Shown piece by piece: positions 27,871 through 39,595 of a DNA stretch of 64,000 bases. Within the stretch, counting starts at the first letter, position 1; each line of letters starts with the position of its first letter. The DNA comes from Pseudomonadota bacterium (GTDB lineage Bacteria; Pseudomonadota; Gammaproteobacteria; Burkholderiales; Burkholderiaceae_E), in the NCBI GenBank assembly GCA_029779435.1, contig JAKPAM010000038.1:1-64000 (forward strand), in the 5' to 3' direction. A model generated the notes under the pieces. The model was not told the DNA's origin and ran no database searches. It saw only the letters and a list, made by a program, of their open reading frames with translations. Made by a program: the position numbers and the translations under genes.

Positions 27871-28842
27871 TCATCCTTGGCGCTCCGCCGGCGGCGCAAG
27901 CCGCAGTTCCAGCAGCTTGACCAGCGCGAACAGCGCGTTGTTCAGCGGCGTGGGGATGCCCAGCGCGGCGCCGCGGCGGCAGACGTAGCCGTTCAGCGCA
28001 TCGATCTCGGTGGAGCGGCCGCGTTCGAGATCCTGGGACGTCGACGACGTGGCCAGCGTCATCGCTTCGCCGACCCTGTCGGCCATCACGTACAGCGCTT
28101 CGGTGTCGGGCAGTTCGATGCCGTCGGCTCGCGCGATCGTTTCGCATTCGGCGACCACGCCTCGCATCAGCTCGCGCACCGGCGGCAGCGCCATCATCTG
28201 GCCATAGCGCGCGCGGCCCAGCGCCGAGATCGCGTTGTAGCAGCAATTGATGATCAGCTTCATCCATAGCTCGACGCGCACGTCGGACGGCGTCGCGCAG
28301 CGGATGCCGGCCCGCTCGCACAGCGCGGCGACCCACGCGACGCGGTCCGGCCGGCGGGCGACGCCCGGCAACGGCCCGGCGATCTCGCCGAGGACCAGGT
28401 CGCCCCGCCCCGCATGGGCCAGGTGGTCGGGGCCGGGCATCGAGGCCGCGACGTAGACGACCGAGGCCATCGCGTCGATGCCGGCGTCGCGCAGCGCTTG
28501 CGCGTTGCCGACGCCGTTCTGCAGGCTGACCAGGACCGCCTCGTCAGCCAGCAGCGGCGCCAGCCGCACCGCGCTCGCGTCGGTGTCCTGCGACTTGACG
28601 CAGAACAGCACGAGCTCGGCATCGCGCACCGCCTCGACGTCGTCGGTGGCCGCGATCGGGATGCGCCGCTGCCGGCCGGCGCTGTCGAACAGCAGGCCGT
28701 TCGCGGCGATCGCGCGCGCTCGCTCGGGGCGCGCGATCAGCGTGACCGGCGCGCCGGCTTCGGCCAGCATGGCGCCGTAGTAGCAGCCGACCGCGCCGGC
28801 GCCATGGACGGCGATGCGTGGCCAGGGGAATGTTTGATGCAT
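27871..28842 (-). CDS. 2-dehydropantoate 2-reductase family protein (PanE/ApbA)
   Basis: A 323-residue NADPH-dependent reductase. The dinucleotide site is VHGAGAVGCYYGAMLAEAG at about residues 11-29. LVLFCVKSQDT and VSLQNGVGN are family motifs, and ELWMKLIINCCYNAISAL carries the catalytic lysine. ATG 28842 is supported by GGAG six bases before it. The enzyme may make pantoate for coenzyme A, but many bacteria hold several PanE-like paralogues with other substrates, so the symbol is left empty. It diverges from the AMP nucleosidase gene. Confidence 0.88.
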   Translation of the reverse strand: MHQTFPWPRIAVHGAGAVGCYYGAMLAEAGAPVTLIARPERARAIAANGLLFDSAGRQRRIPIAATDDVEAVRDAELVLFCVKSQDTDASAVRLAPLLADEAVLVSLQNGVGNAQALRDAGIDAMASVVYVAASMPGPDHLAHAGRGDLVLGEIAGPLPGVARRPDRVAWVAALCERAGIRCATPSDVRVELWMKLIINCCYNAISALGRARYGQMMALPPVRELMRGVVAECETIARADGIELPDTEALYVMADRVGEAMTLATSSTSQDLERGRSTEIDALNGYVCRRGAALGIPTPLNNALFALVKLLELRLAPPAERQG

Positions 28843-28989
28843 GCGGATCTCCGGGACGCGCCGGCCGGCGGATGACGATCCACATGCGACCGATGCGCGA
28901 TCGCAACGCCGGCGGCGGGCGCGGGGCTTCGTCGTAGAATCGATGGCAACTGCGGACGGCACCCGCGTCCACTTTACAACAGGACTTCC

Positions 28990-30540
28990 ATGCGACCGGA
29001 TTCGAGCCCGCCCTCCTCCACGAATCCTTCCCGCGCCGCCGGTTCCGGCGATCATCCTCCCCGCTTCGAACCCAAGTCTTTCACCGATGCGTCGATGGCG
29101 ATGGACTACGCGGACGCGATCTACACGAGCCAGGTGGCCTGGCTGCGCGACGCGGCGCACCGGTTCATGCGCGGCGATGCGTTCGGCGCGCGCGTGCGGG
29201 CCTGTTATCCGTATGTCCGCATCCATGTCGATTCGGTCGCGCGGCCCGATTCACGGCTGTCCTACGGCTTCGTCGAAGGACCGGGCACTTATGAGACGAC
29301 GCTGACCCGCACCGACCTGTACGGCGACTACTATCGCGAGCAGTTCCGCCTGCTGTTGCGCAACCACGGCGTGTCGCTGCAGATCGGCGTCAGCGACCAG
29401 CCGATTCCCGTGCATTTCTCGTTCGCCGAGCACGAAAGCTTCGACGCCGACCTCGATCCGATGCGAGTGGTGTCGATGCGCGACCTGTTCGACCTGCCGG
29501 ACCTGGAGGCGATGGACGACGGCATCGCCAACGGCACGCACGAGCCCGGGCCGGGCCAGGCCTGGCCGCTGTCGCTGTTCACCGGGCCGCGGATCGACTA
29601 TTCGCTGCATCGGCTGCGCCACTACACGGGGACGTCGCCGACGTTCTTCCAGAACTTCGTGCTGTTCACGAACTACCAGTTCTACATCGACGAGTTCGTC
29701 CGGCTGGGCCGGGAACTGATGGCCGCGCCGATGACGGCCGACGACGACGACGGCTACATCGCGTTCGTCGAGCCGGGCAATCGCGTCACGGCGAGGGCGG
29801 GGCAGCCGCCGCTGCGCGCCGACGTCGTCTCGACGGTGCTGGCGCGGATGCCGCAGATGCCCGCCTACCATCTGATCCGCGCGGATCGCAGCGGCATCAC
29901 GATGGTCAACATCGGCGTCGGGCCGGCCAACGCCAAGACGATCACCGACCATATCGCGGTGCTGCGCCCGCACGCCTGGTTGATGCTCGGCCACTGCGCG
30001 GGCCTGCGCAACACGCAGCGCCTGGGCGACTACGTGCTCGCGCACGGCTACGTGCGCGAGGACCACGTGCTGGACGAGGACCTGCCGCTATGGGTGCCGA
30101 TTCCGGCGCTGGCCGAGGTGCAGGTCGCGCTCGAGGCGGCGGTGGCCGAGGTCACGCAGTTGCAGGGCTTCGAACTCAAGCGGATCCTGCGCACCGGCAC
30201 CGTGGCGTCGGTCAACAACCGCAACTGGGAGCTGTTGCCGCCGGAAGGGCCCGTGCGCCGCTTCAGCCAGAGCCGGGCGATCGCGCTGGACATGGAGAGC
30301 GCGACGATCGCGGCCAACGGCTTCCGCTTCCGCGTGCCGTACGGCACGCTGCTGTGCGTGTCCGACAAGCCGCTGCATGGCGAGATCAAGCTGCCGGGCA
30401 TGGCCAACCGCTTCTACAACGAGCGCGTCGACCAGCACTTGCGGATCGGCATGCGCGCGATCGAGCTGCTGCGCAGCAACAGCCTGGGGCGCTTGCACAG
30501 CCGCAAGCTGCGCAGCTTCGCCGAGGTCGCGTTCCAGTGA
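28990..30540 (+). CDS. amn: AMP nucleosidase
   Basis: A 516-residue cytoplasmic enzyme that splits AMP into adenine and ribose 5-phosphate and so adjusts the adenylate pool. The N-terminal regulatory domain (about 40-200) is followed by a nucleoside-phosphorylase-like catalytic domain with MVNIGVGPANAKTITDHIAVLRPHAWLMLGHCAGLR, VPIPALAEVQ and ALDMESATIAANGFRFRVPYGTLLCVSDKPLHGEIKLPG. Length suits the family; the first 25 residues are polar and probably disordered. AGGA lies about 7 nt before ATG 28990. Confidence 0.94.
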   Translation: MRPDSSPPSSTNPSRAAGSGDHPPRFEPKSFTDASMAMDYADAIYTSQVAWLRDAAHRFMRGDAFGARVRACYPYVRIHVDSVARPDSRLSYGFVEGPGTYETTLTRTDLYGDYYREQFRLLLRNHGVSLQIGVSDQPIPVHFSFAEHESFDADLDPMRVVSMRDLFDLPDLEAMDDGIANGTHEPGPGQAWPLSLFTGPRIDYSLHRLRHYTGTSPTFFQNFVLFTNYQFYIDEFVRLGRELMAAPMTADDDDGYIAFVEPGNRVTARAGQPPLRADVVSTVLARMPQMPAYHLIRADRSGITMVNIGVGPANAKTITDHIAVLRPHAWLMLGHCAGLRNTQRLGDYVLAHGYVREDHVLDEDLPLWVPIPALAEVQVALEAAVAEVTQLQGFELKRILRTGTVASVNNRNWELLPPEGPVRRFSQSRAIALDMESATIAANGFRFRVPYGTLLCVSDKPLHGEIKLPGMANRFYNERVDQHLRIGMRAIELLRSNSLGRLHSRKLRSFAEVAFQ

Positions 30541-30567
30541 CCGCTGGCGCGTCGAATCGGGCGAATC

Positions 30568-32838
30568 ATGCAGAGCTTCCCTAGCGCGGCCGCCTGGCTC
30601 GATCCCCTGAATGACCAGCAGCGCGAGGCCGTGACCTGGGGGCGGCCGGCCGACGGCCGCGGCGTCGAATCGGGGCCGCTGCTGGTGATCGCCGGCGCGG
30701 GCACCGGCAAGACGTCGACGCTCGCGCACCGGGTCGCGTTCCTCGTCGTGCAGGGCGTCGATCCGCAACGGATCCTGCTGATGACGTTCAGCCGTCGGGC
30801 CGCGCAGGAGATGACGCACCGGGCGGGTCGGCTGGTCGCGCAGGCGCTGGCCTCGCGTCGTGGCGTGCCCGCAGCTCCCGGCGCGTCGCTGAAACTGCCG
30901 TGGGCCGGTACCTTCCACGCGATCGGCGCGCGGGTGCTGCGGTTGCACGCGGACGAACTGGGGCTGGATCCGGACTTCGGCCTCATCGATCGCGGCGACA
31001 GTGCCGACCTGATGGACATCGTGCGCCAGCAATCGGGGCTGGCCGCCACGCACAAGCGGTTTCCGCGCAAGGACACGTGCCTGGCGATCTATTCGCTGTG
31101 CGTGAACAGCGGCGAACCGCTCGAGCGCGTGCTCGACGAGCAGTTCCCCTGGTGCGGCGACTGGGCGGACGCGCTGCGCGCGCTGTTCGCCCGTTACGTC
31201 GAGCGCAAGCAGCAGCAGCGTCTGCTCGATTACGACGACCTGCTGCTGTGGTGGGACCTGGCGATGGCCGAGCCGGCGATCGCCGCGCGGATCGGCGCGC
31301 GCTTCGACCACGTGCTGGTCGATGAATACCAGGACACCAATCGCCTGCAGGCGCGGATCCTGCGCGCGCTGAAACCCGATGGGCGCGGGTTGACGGTGGT
31401 CGGCGACGACGCGCAATCGATCTATGCGTTCCGCGCGGCCGACGTCGACAACATCCTGCGTTTTCCGGACGAGTTCGATCCGCCCGCGCACCGGGTCACG
31501 CTGTCGATCAACTACCGCTCGGTGCAGCCGGTGCTCGACGTGGCCAACGCGCTGCTGGCCGAGGCCGTGCGGCAGTACCCGAAGACGCTGATCGCGCATC
31601 GATCGATCGGGGCCGCCGGCGGCGCAGGGGATGGCGGCGACGAGGAGGGCACTGATGCGGGTGGCGTGGCCTCAGGGGACACCCCTATCGCATCGCGTGA
31701 ATCGGCGGCCCGGCCCCGGCTGGTGACGGTGCTCGACGAGCACGCGCAGGCCTGCCGCGTCGCCGACGAGGTGCTGCGCCGGCGTGAATGCGGCATCGCG
31801 CTGCGCAAGCAGGCCGTCCTGTTTCGCAACGCGCATCACAGCGATCTGCTGGAAGTCGAGCTGATGCGGCGCGACATTCCGTTCGTCAAGTACGGCGGGC
31901 TGAAGTTCCTCGAAGCCGCGCATGTCAAGGACCTGCTGGGCGTGCTGCGCTGGGCCGACAATCCGCGCCACGGGTTGGCGGCGTTCCGCACGCTGCAACT
32001 GCTCGACGGCATGGGACCGGTCAACGCGCAGCGCTGCCTCGATCACCTGGGCGACGGCGGCTTCGCGGCGCTGGCCACTTATGTGCCGCCGCCGGCCGCG
32101 CGCGCCGCGTTCGCATCGCTGCGGACGCTGCTGATCGCGCTGTCGGCGCCCGGGGCGCGCTGGGACGGACAGGTCGACGCGGTCCGCGCCTGGTACCTGC
32201 CGATCTTGCAGCAGCGCCATGACGATGCCGGCGTGCGCGCGGCGGACCTGGACATGCTGGCGACGGTGGCGACGCAGTTCGGCACGCGTGAACGCTTCCT
32301 GACGGAGCTGACGCTCGATCCGCCGTCGGCCAGCGGCGACTTGGCGGGGCCGCCGCTGCGCGACGAGGACTACCTGATCCTGTCGACCGTGCATTCGGCC
32401 AAGGGGCAGGAGTGGGACTCGGTCTACCTGCTGCATGTGGCCGACGGCACTTACCCCAACGAGTTCGCGACCAGCCGACCTTCGGCGATCGAAGAGGAGC
32501 GCCGGCTGCTGTACGTGGCGCTGACGCGGGCGCGCAACCAGCTCGAACTGATCGAGCCGCAGCGCTATTACGTGACGCAGCAGGCGCGCCACGGGCCGAC
32601 CTACGTCACCGGCGCGCGCAGTCGCTTCCTGACGCCGGCGGTGATGGCGTGCCTGGATCGGCCGGGGCGCGAGCATGTCGATGCCTTGCGCGCGACGGTC
32701 GCTCGAGCATCGAGCGCGACAGGGGATCCCCGCGGCGCGCGGGCCATCGAGGGCGATGCATCGTCCGACCTCGCGTCGATACGGCGCTCCGGCGCCGCCG
32801 TCTCCGACGTGGCCGCGCGGATCCGGCGGATGTGGTGA
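30568..32838 (+). CDS. UvrD/Rep-family ATP-dependent 3'-5' DNA helicase
   Basis: A 756-residue superfamily 1A helicase. Motifs in order are LNDQQREAV (Q motif), GAGTGKT (Walker A, about 44-50), TFSRRAAQEM, VDEYQDTN (Walker B), VVGDDAQSIYAFR, INYRS, STVHSAKGQEWDSVYL and VALTRARNQL. It unwinds DNA in repair or replication restart. An acidic Gly-rich insertion (about 350-375) separates domains, and the C-terminal tail is low in recognisable motifs. It follows amn by 27 bp and may be co-transcribed with it. Confidence 0.93.
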   Translation: MQSFPSAAAWLDPLNDQQREAVTWGRPADGRGVESGPLLVIAGAGTGKTSTLAHRVAFLVVQGVDPQRILLMTFSRRAAQEMTHRAGRLVAQALASRRGVPAAPGASLKLPWAGTFHAIGARVLRLHADELGLDPDFGLIDRGDSADLMDIVRQQSGLAATHKRFPRKDTCLAIYSLCVNSGEPLERVLDEQFPWCGDWADALRALFARYVERKQQQRLLDYDDLLLWWDLAMAEPAIAARIGARFDHVLVDEYQDTNRLQARILRALKPDGRGLTVVGDDAQSIYAFRAADVDNILRFPDEFDPPAHRVTLSINYRSVQPVLDVANALLAEAVRQYPKTLIAHRSIGAAGGAGDGGDEEGTDAGGVASGDTPIASRESAARPRLVTVLDEHAQACRVADEVLRRRECGIALRKQAVLFRNAHHSDLLEVELMRRDIPFVKYGGLKFLEAAHVKDLLGVLRWADNPRHGLAAFRTLQLLDGMGPVNAQRCLDHLGDGGFAALATYVPPPAARAAFASLRTLLIALSAPGARWDGQVDAVRAWYLPILQQRHDDAGVRAADLDMLATVATQFGTRERFLTELTLDPPSASGDLAGPPLRDEDYLILSTVHSAKGQEWDSVYLLHVADGTYPNEFATSRPSAIEEERRLLYVALTRARNQLELIEPQRYYVTQQARHGPTYVTGARSRFLTPAVMACLDRPGREHVDALRATVARASSATGDPRGARAIEGDASSDLASIRRSGAAVSDVAARIRRMW

Positions 32839-33041
32839 ACGCGTATACCGCCAGCCCGAATCCGATGACCCTGAATGCGGCGAACCCGGACGCGGTGATC
32901 CGGCGAGCGCGAGCGGACCGAAGGCCTGACAACACGGCAACGTAGGCCGCCGCCGACATCGGTACCCGCATTGCGCTTATAGGCCCGCTCCGGACCCCCT
33001 GCGACGATGAATCGTCATCAAGATCTCCGAGGAGATGTGCC

Positions 33042-33212
33042 ATGTTGGGTTGGGCCGTTACGTTTTTCATCATCGCGATCATCGCGGGGATCTTCGGGTT
33101 CGGCGGGATCGCGGCCAGTGCGGCGGGAATCGCCAAGATCCTGTTCTTCATCGCGATCGCCGTGTTCCTGGTGACCGGGCTGTTCGCGCTGATCAACGGG
33201 CGAAAGCCTTAG
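33042..33212 (+). CDS. Small DUF1328 (YtjA-like) membrane protein
   Basis: A 56-residue protein with two hydrophobic helices: [19 protein letters not shown] and [19 protein letters not shown]. These are separated by an Ala/Gly turn and followed by a short basic end. This is the pattern of the DUF1328/YtjA family of small inner-membrane proteins, whose function is unknown. CCGAGGAG lies about 7 nt before ATG 33042. It stands alone between the helicase and a convergent GGDEF-EAL gene. Confidence 0.88.
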   Translation: MLGWAVTFFIIAIIAGIFGFGGIAASAAGIAKILFFIAIAVFLVTGLFALINGRKP

Positions 33213-33363
33213 CGGCGGGAAAGCAGCGACGGCGTAGGGCGGTGGATGCGGCGGCCGGCGCTTATGCGCGCCGGCGGGCATCGCGAAGCACGCGGGCACC
33301 GGCAAGCGAAGCCCGTTCAGGTCGAGCGGGTGGAGCGGCTGGAGCGCTGGCGGCCGTGCGTCT

Positions 33364-35739
33364 TCAGGCGTTCGAGAATTGCGGGCGGTCCGCCGCCGTC
33401 CAGCGTACGCATTCGGCCGCCAGAGTGGGCAACGGCATCGGCCGTGCCGCGAGATAGCCCTGCATCGCCCCGCAGCCGGCGCGCGCGAGCACTTCGAGCT
33501 GGGCGGGTTCTTCGACTCCTTCGGCCACCGTGTCCATGCCCAGCTTGCGCGCCAGATCGATGATCGTGTGAACGATCGCCAGCGCATCCCCGCGCTGCGA
33601 CAGTTCGCCGACGAACGCGCGGTCGATCTTCAACGTATCGAATGGAAAGCGGCGCAGGTAGGCCAGTGACGAGTAGCCGGTGCCGAAGTCGTCCAGTGCG
33701 ATGCCCACGCCCAATCGCTTCAGCGCGTGCAGCGTCTGCACCGCGGTGGGTGCCGCACCGAGGAACAGCGATTCGGTGATCTCCAGTTCGAGCCTGTGCG
33801 GCTGCAGTCCGGATTCCGCGAGCGCATGGCGTACCACCGTCACGAAATCGGCGCTCATCAACTGCGCCGGCGAGACGTTGACCGAGACCTTGCGCAGCGA
33901 CAACTGCTCGACCGCCTGCAGGCATGCCTGCCGCAGCACCCATCGGCCCAGGTCGATGATCAGGCCGCTTTCCTCGGCTACCGGAATGAACTCGTCGGGG
34001 CCGACGACCCCGAGCTCGCCGTGGTGCCAGCGCAGCAGCGCCTCTGCGCCCGCCAGCGACCAGTCGGCGATGTCGACCTGCAACTGCCAGTCCAGGCTCA
34101 GTTCGTCGCGGGTCAGCGCGCGCCGCAGGCCTTGCTCGATCTTGCGCCGGCGGTGATTGCGTTCGGCCAGCGCCGGATGGAAGGTGGCCCAGCGCGTGCG
34201 TCCCTGCGCCTTGGCCGCGTACAGTGCCAGGTCGGCATTACCCAGCGCTTCATCGAACTGGGTGCCGTGCTCCGGCAGCAGCGCGACCCCGACGCTGGCT
34301 GACATCCGCAGCGAATGGCCGCGTGCCACGCACGGCGCATCGAGTGCATCGAGCAGGCGTTGGGCGAGTGCGAACGCGTCGGCGCCGACCAGCGGCTCGT
34401 CGAGCAGCACCGCGAACTCGTCGCCGCCCAGGCGCACGACCAGGTCCTGCGGGCGCGCCAATCCCCGCAGCCGCTCGGCCACCGCCTGCAACACCGCGTC
34501 GCCGACCGAGTGGCCGAGCGAATCGTTGATCGTCTTGAAGTTGTCCAGGTCCAGGCACAGCAGCGCCGCGCGCTGGTTCGGCGTCTCCAGGATGCGCGTC
34601 AGGCGCGCGCGAAGCTGGAGCCGGTTCGGCAGGCCGGTCAGCGCATCGTGGTGGGCGAGCCGGTCCAGCCGCGCGCGCGCCTCCTGCTCGCTGGTGACGT
34701 CCGCGATGACGCTCTGCCAGCGACGCAGATGACCGGTTTCGTCGAACACCGGCGTGGCGGTCAATGACCACCAGCGGGGCCCGGCGGGGGCCCGCTGGAT
34801 CCGCAGCACGTCGCGAAACGGGCGGCCCTGGGCGAGCAGGTCGGCGAGATCGGGTGTGGGGGTTGGCGTTCGCCCCGCGTCGGCGCCGGGGTCACCGTCG
34901 CCCGGCGGCGATTCGAGCAGGCCCGACAGCACGCAGCCCTCGAGTTGGGTCGCGGGCATCCGCAGCAGCGCGGCCAGCTTCTCCGATACGTGCCGCAGGC
35001 ATCCATGCGCGTCCAGTTCGCACAGGGCCATCGGGTAATGCGTCTCGAAATCCCGCAGCAGCAGGCTGACGACCTGGTCCTGATGCGACGCGTGGCGTTC
35101 GGATACCAGTCGCGCGGTGGCCACCACGCTCATCCACAGCGTGGAGACGATGACCACTACCAGGTACGTCGCCAGCAGGGCCAGCAGCCAGCCGCGCAGC
35201 GGATTCGGCGACAGCAGCAGCGTGACCGCCGACGCGGTGCCCAGCACGGCCACCATCGACAGGGCCGCCCGTGGCACGCTGGACAGCAGGAACGCGCCGC
35301 CGCCGAGCACGCCCAGCGTGACCAGCGCGATCATCATCTGCTGCCACGGATCGGCGATCGGTACCCACAGCAGCGGCGGCACGCACCAGATCAGCGCGAA
35401 GATCGACGAATACAGCGACGCGCGGCGCATCGCCCGGACCGACGCGCGAATCGAGCGCCGATCGCGCTGCAGCCGCCAGCGCGCCAGCACGAGCATCGAC
35501 AGCGAAGTCAGCGCGGCGAGCCACCATAGCGAGCCATTGGCAATGCCGAACTCGCCGAGTCCCGCGATCAGCAGCACGCCGTCGAGCAGACCGATGCTGA
35601 CCGCCAGCGGGGTCAGCGCGACCATCTCCTGGAGATGGCGGGCGCGGATCTCGGCCGCCCCGCCGTCGGCGGACCGGTAGACGCGCAGGCTGTCCGCCCA
35701 GCGCTGCGGCGCAGGCTGGGTCGCTGGCGAAGCCGTCAT
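33364..35739 (-). CDS. Membrane-bound GGDEF-EAL protein with PAS domain
   Basis: A 791-residue cyclic-di-GMP protein. Several hydrophobic helices lie at about 40-215. A PAS-like domain (about 225-345) follows, with VFDETGHLRRWQSVIADVTSEQEARARL at its exit. The GGDEF domain (about 350-510) keeps LDNFKTINDSLGH and the active-site LGGDEF. The EAL domain (about 530-780) keeps EALLRW, NVSPAQL and DDFGTGYSSLAYL. Both catalytic signatures look intact, so it could make or break cyclic di-GMP, with the PAS or membrane part as sensor. GGGAG is well placed before ATG 35739. Confidence 0.95.
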   Translation of the reverse strand: MTASPATQPAPQRWADSLRVYRSADGGAAEIRARHLQEMVALTPLAVSIGLLDGVLLIAGLGEFGIANGSLWWLAALTSLSMLVLARWRLQRDRRSIRASVRAMRRASLYSSIFALIWCVPPLLWVPIADPWQQMMIALVTLGVLGGGAFLLSSVPRAALSMVAVLGTASAVTLLLSPNPLRGWLLALLATYLVVVIVSTLWMSVVATARLVSERHASHQDQVVSLLLRDFETHYPMALCELDAHGCLRHVSEKLAALLRMPATQLEGCVLSGLLESPPGDGDPGADAGRTPTPTPDLADLLAQGRPFRDVLRIQRAPAGPRWWSLTATPVFDETGHLRRWQSVIADVTSEQEARARLDRLAHHDALTGLPNRLQLRARLTRILETPNQRAALLCLDLDNFKTINDSLGHSVGDAVLQAVAERLRGLARPQDLVVRLGGDEFAVLLDEPLVGADAFALAQRLLDALDAPCVARGHSLRMSASVGVALLPEHGTQFDEALGNADLALYAAKAQGRTRWATFHPALAERNHRRRKIEQGLRRALTRDELSLDWQLQVDIADWSLAGAEALLRWHHGELGVVGPDEFIPVAEESGLIIDLGRWVLRQACLQAVEQLSLRKVSVNVSPAQLMSADFVTVVRHALAESGLQPHRLELEITESLFLGAAPTAVQTLHALKRLGVGIALDDFGTGYSSLAYLRRFPFDTLKIDRAFVGELSQRGDALAIVHTIIDLARKLGMDTVAEGVEEPAQLEVLARAGCGAMQGYLAARPMPLPTLAAECVRWTAADRPQFSNA

Positions 35740-35953
35740 CGTTGTCTCCCTGGTGCGTCCCCATGACGCCCGCGCATCGTCCGTTCGACGGTGCTATGCG
35801 TATTGTCTATTTCTTTTGGTTAATCGGCCACTTCCGCCAAGGTTGGTTGAACGAAACTACGCTCAAACCGGCCGGGCGAGGCGCCGCGAGGCTCCGCTAT
35901 AGTGTGCGTCCGGCCGTCTCGTGATCGAACGGCCCTTCGATCCCGGAGCCCTG

Positions 35954-37261
35954 ATGACCGATTCCGTCCGGCGCGACGATGTCAACGACAACGACGGCGC
36001 GCTGGCTCTGCTCGATTCCCGCTATGCCTGGTGGCGGCTGGCGATCGCGCTGGTGTTGATGACCATCGGCGGCGCCAGCATGTATGCGATCGTCGTCGTG
36101 CTGCCGGCCGTGCAGGCGGATTTCGGCGTCGACCGGTCCGGTGCGTCGCTGCCTTACACGATGCTGCTGCTGGGATTCGGTGTCGGCGGCATTCTGATGG
36201 GGCGGATGGCCGATCGGTTCGGCGTCGGCGTGCCGCTGGTGTTCGGTTCGACGATGCTCGGCGTCGGCGGCGTGGTCGCATCGTGGTCAGGGTCGATCTG
36301 GCAGTTCGCGCTGGCCAACGGCGTGCTGATCGGCGCGCTCGGCAGTTCGTGCACGTTCGGCCCGCTGGTCTCCGACGTGTCGTTCTGGTTCCGCCGCCAG
36401 CGCGGCATGGCGGTTGCGATCTGCGCGAGCGGCAACTACCTGGCAGGGGTGGTCTGGCCGCCGGTCGTCCAGCACTACGTCGAGAGCGCCGGCTGGCGGC
36501 AGACCTATGCCGGCATCGGCCTGTTCTGCCTGGCGACGATGGTGCCGCTGTCGTTGCTGCTGCGCCGTCGCCCACCGGACGCGCTGCTGTCGGCCGCCGC
36601 ATCGCCGGCGCCCGGAGCGGGGGCCACCGCGGTGTCGTCGCTCGCCGCCCTCGAACGGCCGATGGGGTTGTCGCGCGAGCGCTTGTTCGCGCTGCTGATC
36701 ATCGCGGGCATCGCCTGCTGCGTCGCGATGGCGATGCCGCAGGTGCACATCGTCGCGTTCTGCGGCGACCTGGGCTACGGTCCGGCGCGCGGCGCGCAGA
36801 TGCTGTCGCTGATGCTGGCGTGCGGCATCGTCAGCCGGCTGGTGTCGGGCTGGATCTGCGATCGCATCGGCGGGTTGCGTACGCTGCTGCTGGGCTCGGT
36901 GCTGCAGGGCGTCGCGTTGCTGCTGTTCCTGCCGTCGGACGGGCTGGTCGCGCTGTATGTCGCATCGGCGCTGTTCGGCCTGTTCCAGGGCGGAATCGTG
37001 CCGTCGTACGCGATCATCGTGCGCGACTTCTTTCCGGGCCGCGAAGCGGGCACGCGCGTCAGCATGGTGTTGATGGCGACGCTGCTGGGCATGGCGTTGG
37101 GCGGCTGGCTCAGCGGCAAGGTGTTCGACCTGACCGGCTCGTATCACGCGGCGTTCCTGAACGGCATCGCGTGGAATCTGCTGAATGGCGCGATCGCGCT
37201 GTGGCTGCTGCTGCGCCAGCGTCGATGGCTGCGTGGCGGTCCGCTGGCAGCCGCGGCCTGA
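35954..37261 (+). CDS. MFS transporter, monocarboxylate/oxalate-type
   Basis: A 435-residue carrier with about twelve hydrophobic segments. The loop motif GRMADRFGVG sits after TM2, and GWICDRIGG is in the second half. FGPLVSDVSFWFRRQRGMAVAICASGNYLAG resembles the region of monocarboxylate transporters with the conserved basic residues. ATG 35954 was chosen because GGAG lies upstream; an in-frame ATG 33 bp earlier is less well placed. The substrate is unknown. It diverges from the GGDEF-EAL gene across an AT-richer 214-bp gap. Confidence 0.88.
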   Translation: MTDSVRRDDVNDNDGALALLDSRYAWWRLAIALVLMTIGGASMYAIVVVLPAVQADFGVDRSGASLPYTMLLLGFGVGGILMGRMADRFGVGVPLVFGSTMLGVGGVVASWSGSIWQFALANGVLIGALGSSCTFGPLVSDVSFWFRRQRGMAVAICASGNYLAGVVWPPVVQHYVESAGWRQTYAGIGLFCLATMVPLSLLLRRRPPDALLSAAASPAPGAGATAVSSLAALERPMGLSRERLFALLIIAGIACCVAMAMPQVHIVAFCGDLGYGPARGAQMLSLMLACGIVSRLVSGWICDRIGGLRTLLLGSVLQGVALLLFLPSDGLVALYVASALFGLFQGGIVPSYAIIVRDFFPGREAGTRVSMVLMATLLGMALGGWLSGKVFDLTGSYHAAFLNGIAWNLLNGAIALWLLLRQRRWLRGGPLAAAA

Positions 37262-37344
37262 CGTTCGCTCGATGACAGGTCGATAGCGCTCGATGCGGGC
37301 CCGCGGTGGGCTCGCTCAGAAATCGATAAAGGACAGGATCGCGA

Positions 37345-37896
37345 ATGGCATTGCGTGCCACCATTTACAAGGCCGAGCTGTCGGTCGCCGACCTCGACCG
37401 GTCCTACTACGCGGATCATGCGTTGACGCTGGCCCGCCATCCGTCCGAGACCGAGGAGCGGATGATGGTCAGGCTGCTGGCCTTCGCGTTGAATGCCGAT
37501 CCGGCGCTGGCCTTCGCCGCCGGCTTGTCCACCGGCGACGAGCCCGACTTGTGGCGCCGCGACCTGACCGGCGCGATCGAGCAATGGATCGAAGTGGGGC
37601 TGCCGGACGAGCGCGTGCTGCGCAAGGCGGCCGGCCGCGCCGCGGCGGTCACGGTCTATCCGTATGGGGGACGCAAGGCCGACGTATGGTGGTCGCAGAA
37701 CGCGGCGGCCTTGCGGCGCATCGACTCGCTGACGGTCGTCGCGATCGACGTGCCCGGCCCGGTGGCGCTGGCCGACATGGCCGAACGCACGATGCGGCTG
37801 TCGGCGACGATCCAGGACGGGCAGGTCCTGCTCAGTTCCGGCGACCGGGGCGCGACGGCGATCACGACGACGCTGCTCGCCGCGGCCGACCGATAG
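37345..37896 (+). CDS. yaeQ: YaeQ family protein
   Basis: A 183-residue protein that matches YaeQ throughout: TIYKAELSVADLDRSYY at the start, HPSETEERMMVRLLAFAL near 36-53, EPDLWRRDLTG, WIEVGLPDE and YPYGGRKADVWW. YaeQ has a nuclease-like fold (PD-(D/E)XK-related) but no agreed function. The gene stands alone between an MFS carrier and the aldehyde dehydrogenase. Confidence 0.95.
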   Translation: MALRATIYKAELSVADLDRSYYADHALTLARHPSETEERMMVRLLAFALNADPALAFAAGLSTGDEPDLWRRDLTGAIEQWIEVGLPDERVLRKAAGRAAAVTVYPYGGRKADVWWSQNAAALRRIDSLTVVAIDVPGPVALADMAERTMRLSATIQDGQVLLSSGDRGATAITTTLLAAADR

Positions 37897-37993
37897 CGAT
37901 CGACGATCCCCGACAGGCAGAGGGGGGCTTTCCGGCGGACGGGCGTTCCGATCGCCTCGCCGCCGGGAGGGGCGCGGTGTTCGGCGGCTGCCG

Positions 37994-38020
37994 TTGACGT
38001 TATAGTTGAAAAAGTATAGC
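37994..38020 (+). promoter_or_regulatory. Candidate promoter of the aldehyde dehydrogenase gene
   Basis: TTGACG (37994-37999) and TATAGC (38015-38020) are separated by 15 bp, shorter than ideal. The surrounding TATAGTTGAAAAAGTATAGC is the only AT-rich patch in the 195-bp gap before the gene. Confidence 0.35.
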
Positions 38021-38091
38021 GACATGCCGGTCCTGCGCCGGGCCGATCGGCCACGGCGTCTTGCCGCATCCACCCACCGAGGAGACACCTG

Positions 38092-39567
<1,476 letters not shown>

Positions 39568-39575
39568 GTGCGCAA

Positions 39576-39595
39576 GGGGCCTCGCGCGAGGCCCC
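39576..39595. terminator. Palindrome after the aldehyde dehydrogenase gene
   Basis: A perfect 20-bp palindrome, GGGGCCTCGC and its complement, starts 8 bp after the stop codon. It would form a very stable hairpin. It lacks a T-tract, so it may work with Rho or act as an mRNA 3' end stabiliser. The following 170 bp holds nothing recognisable. Confidence 0.5.
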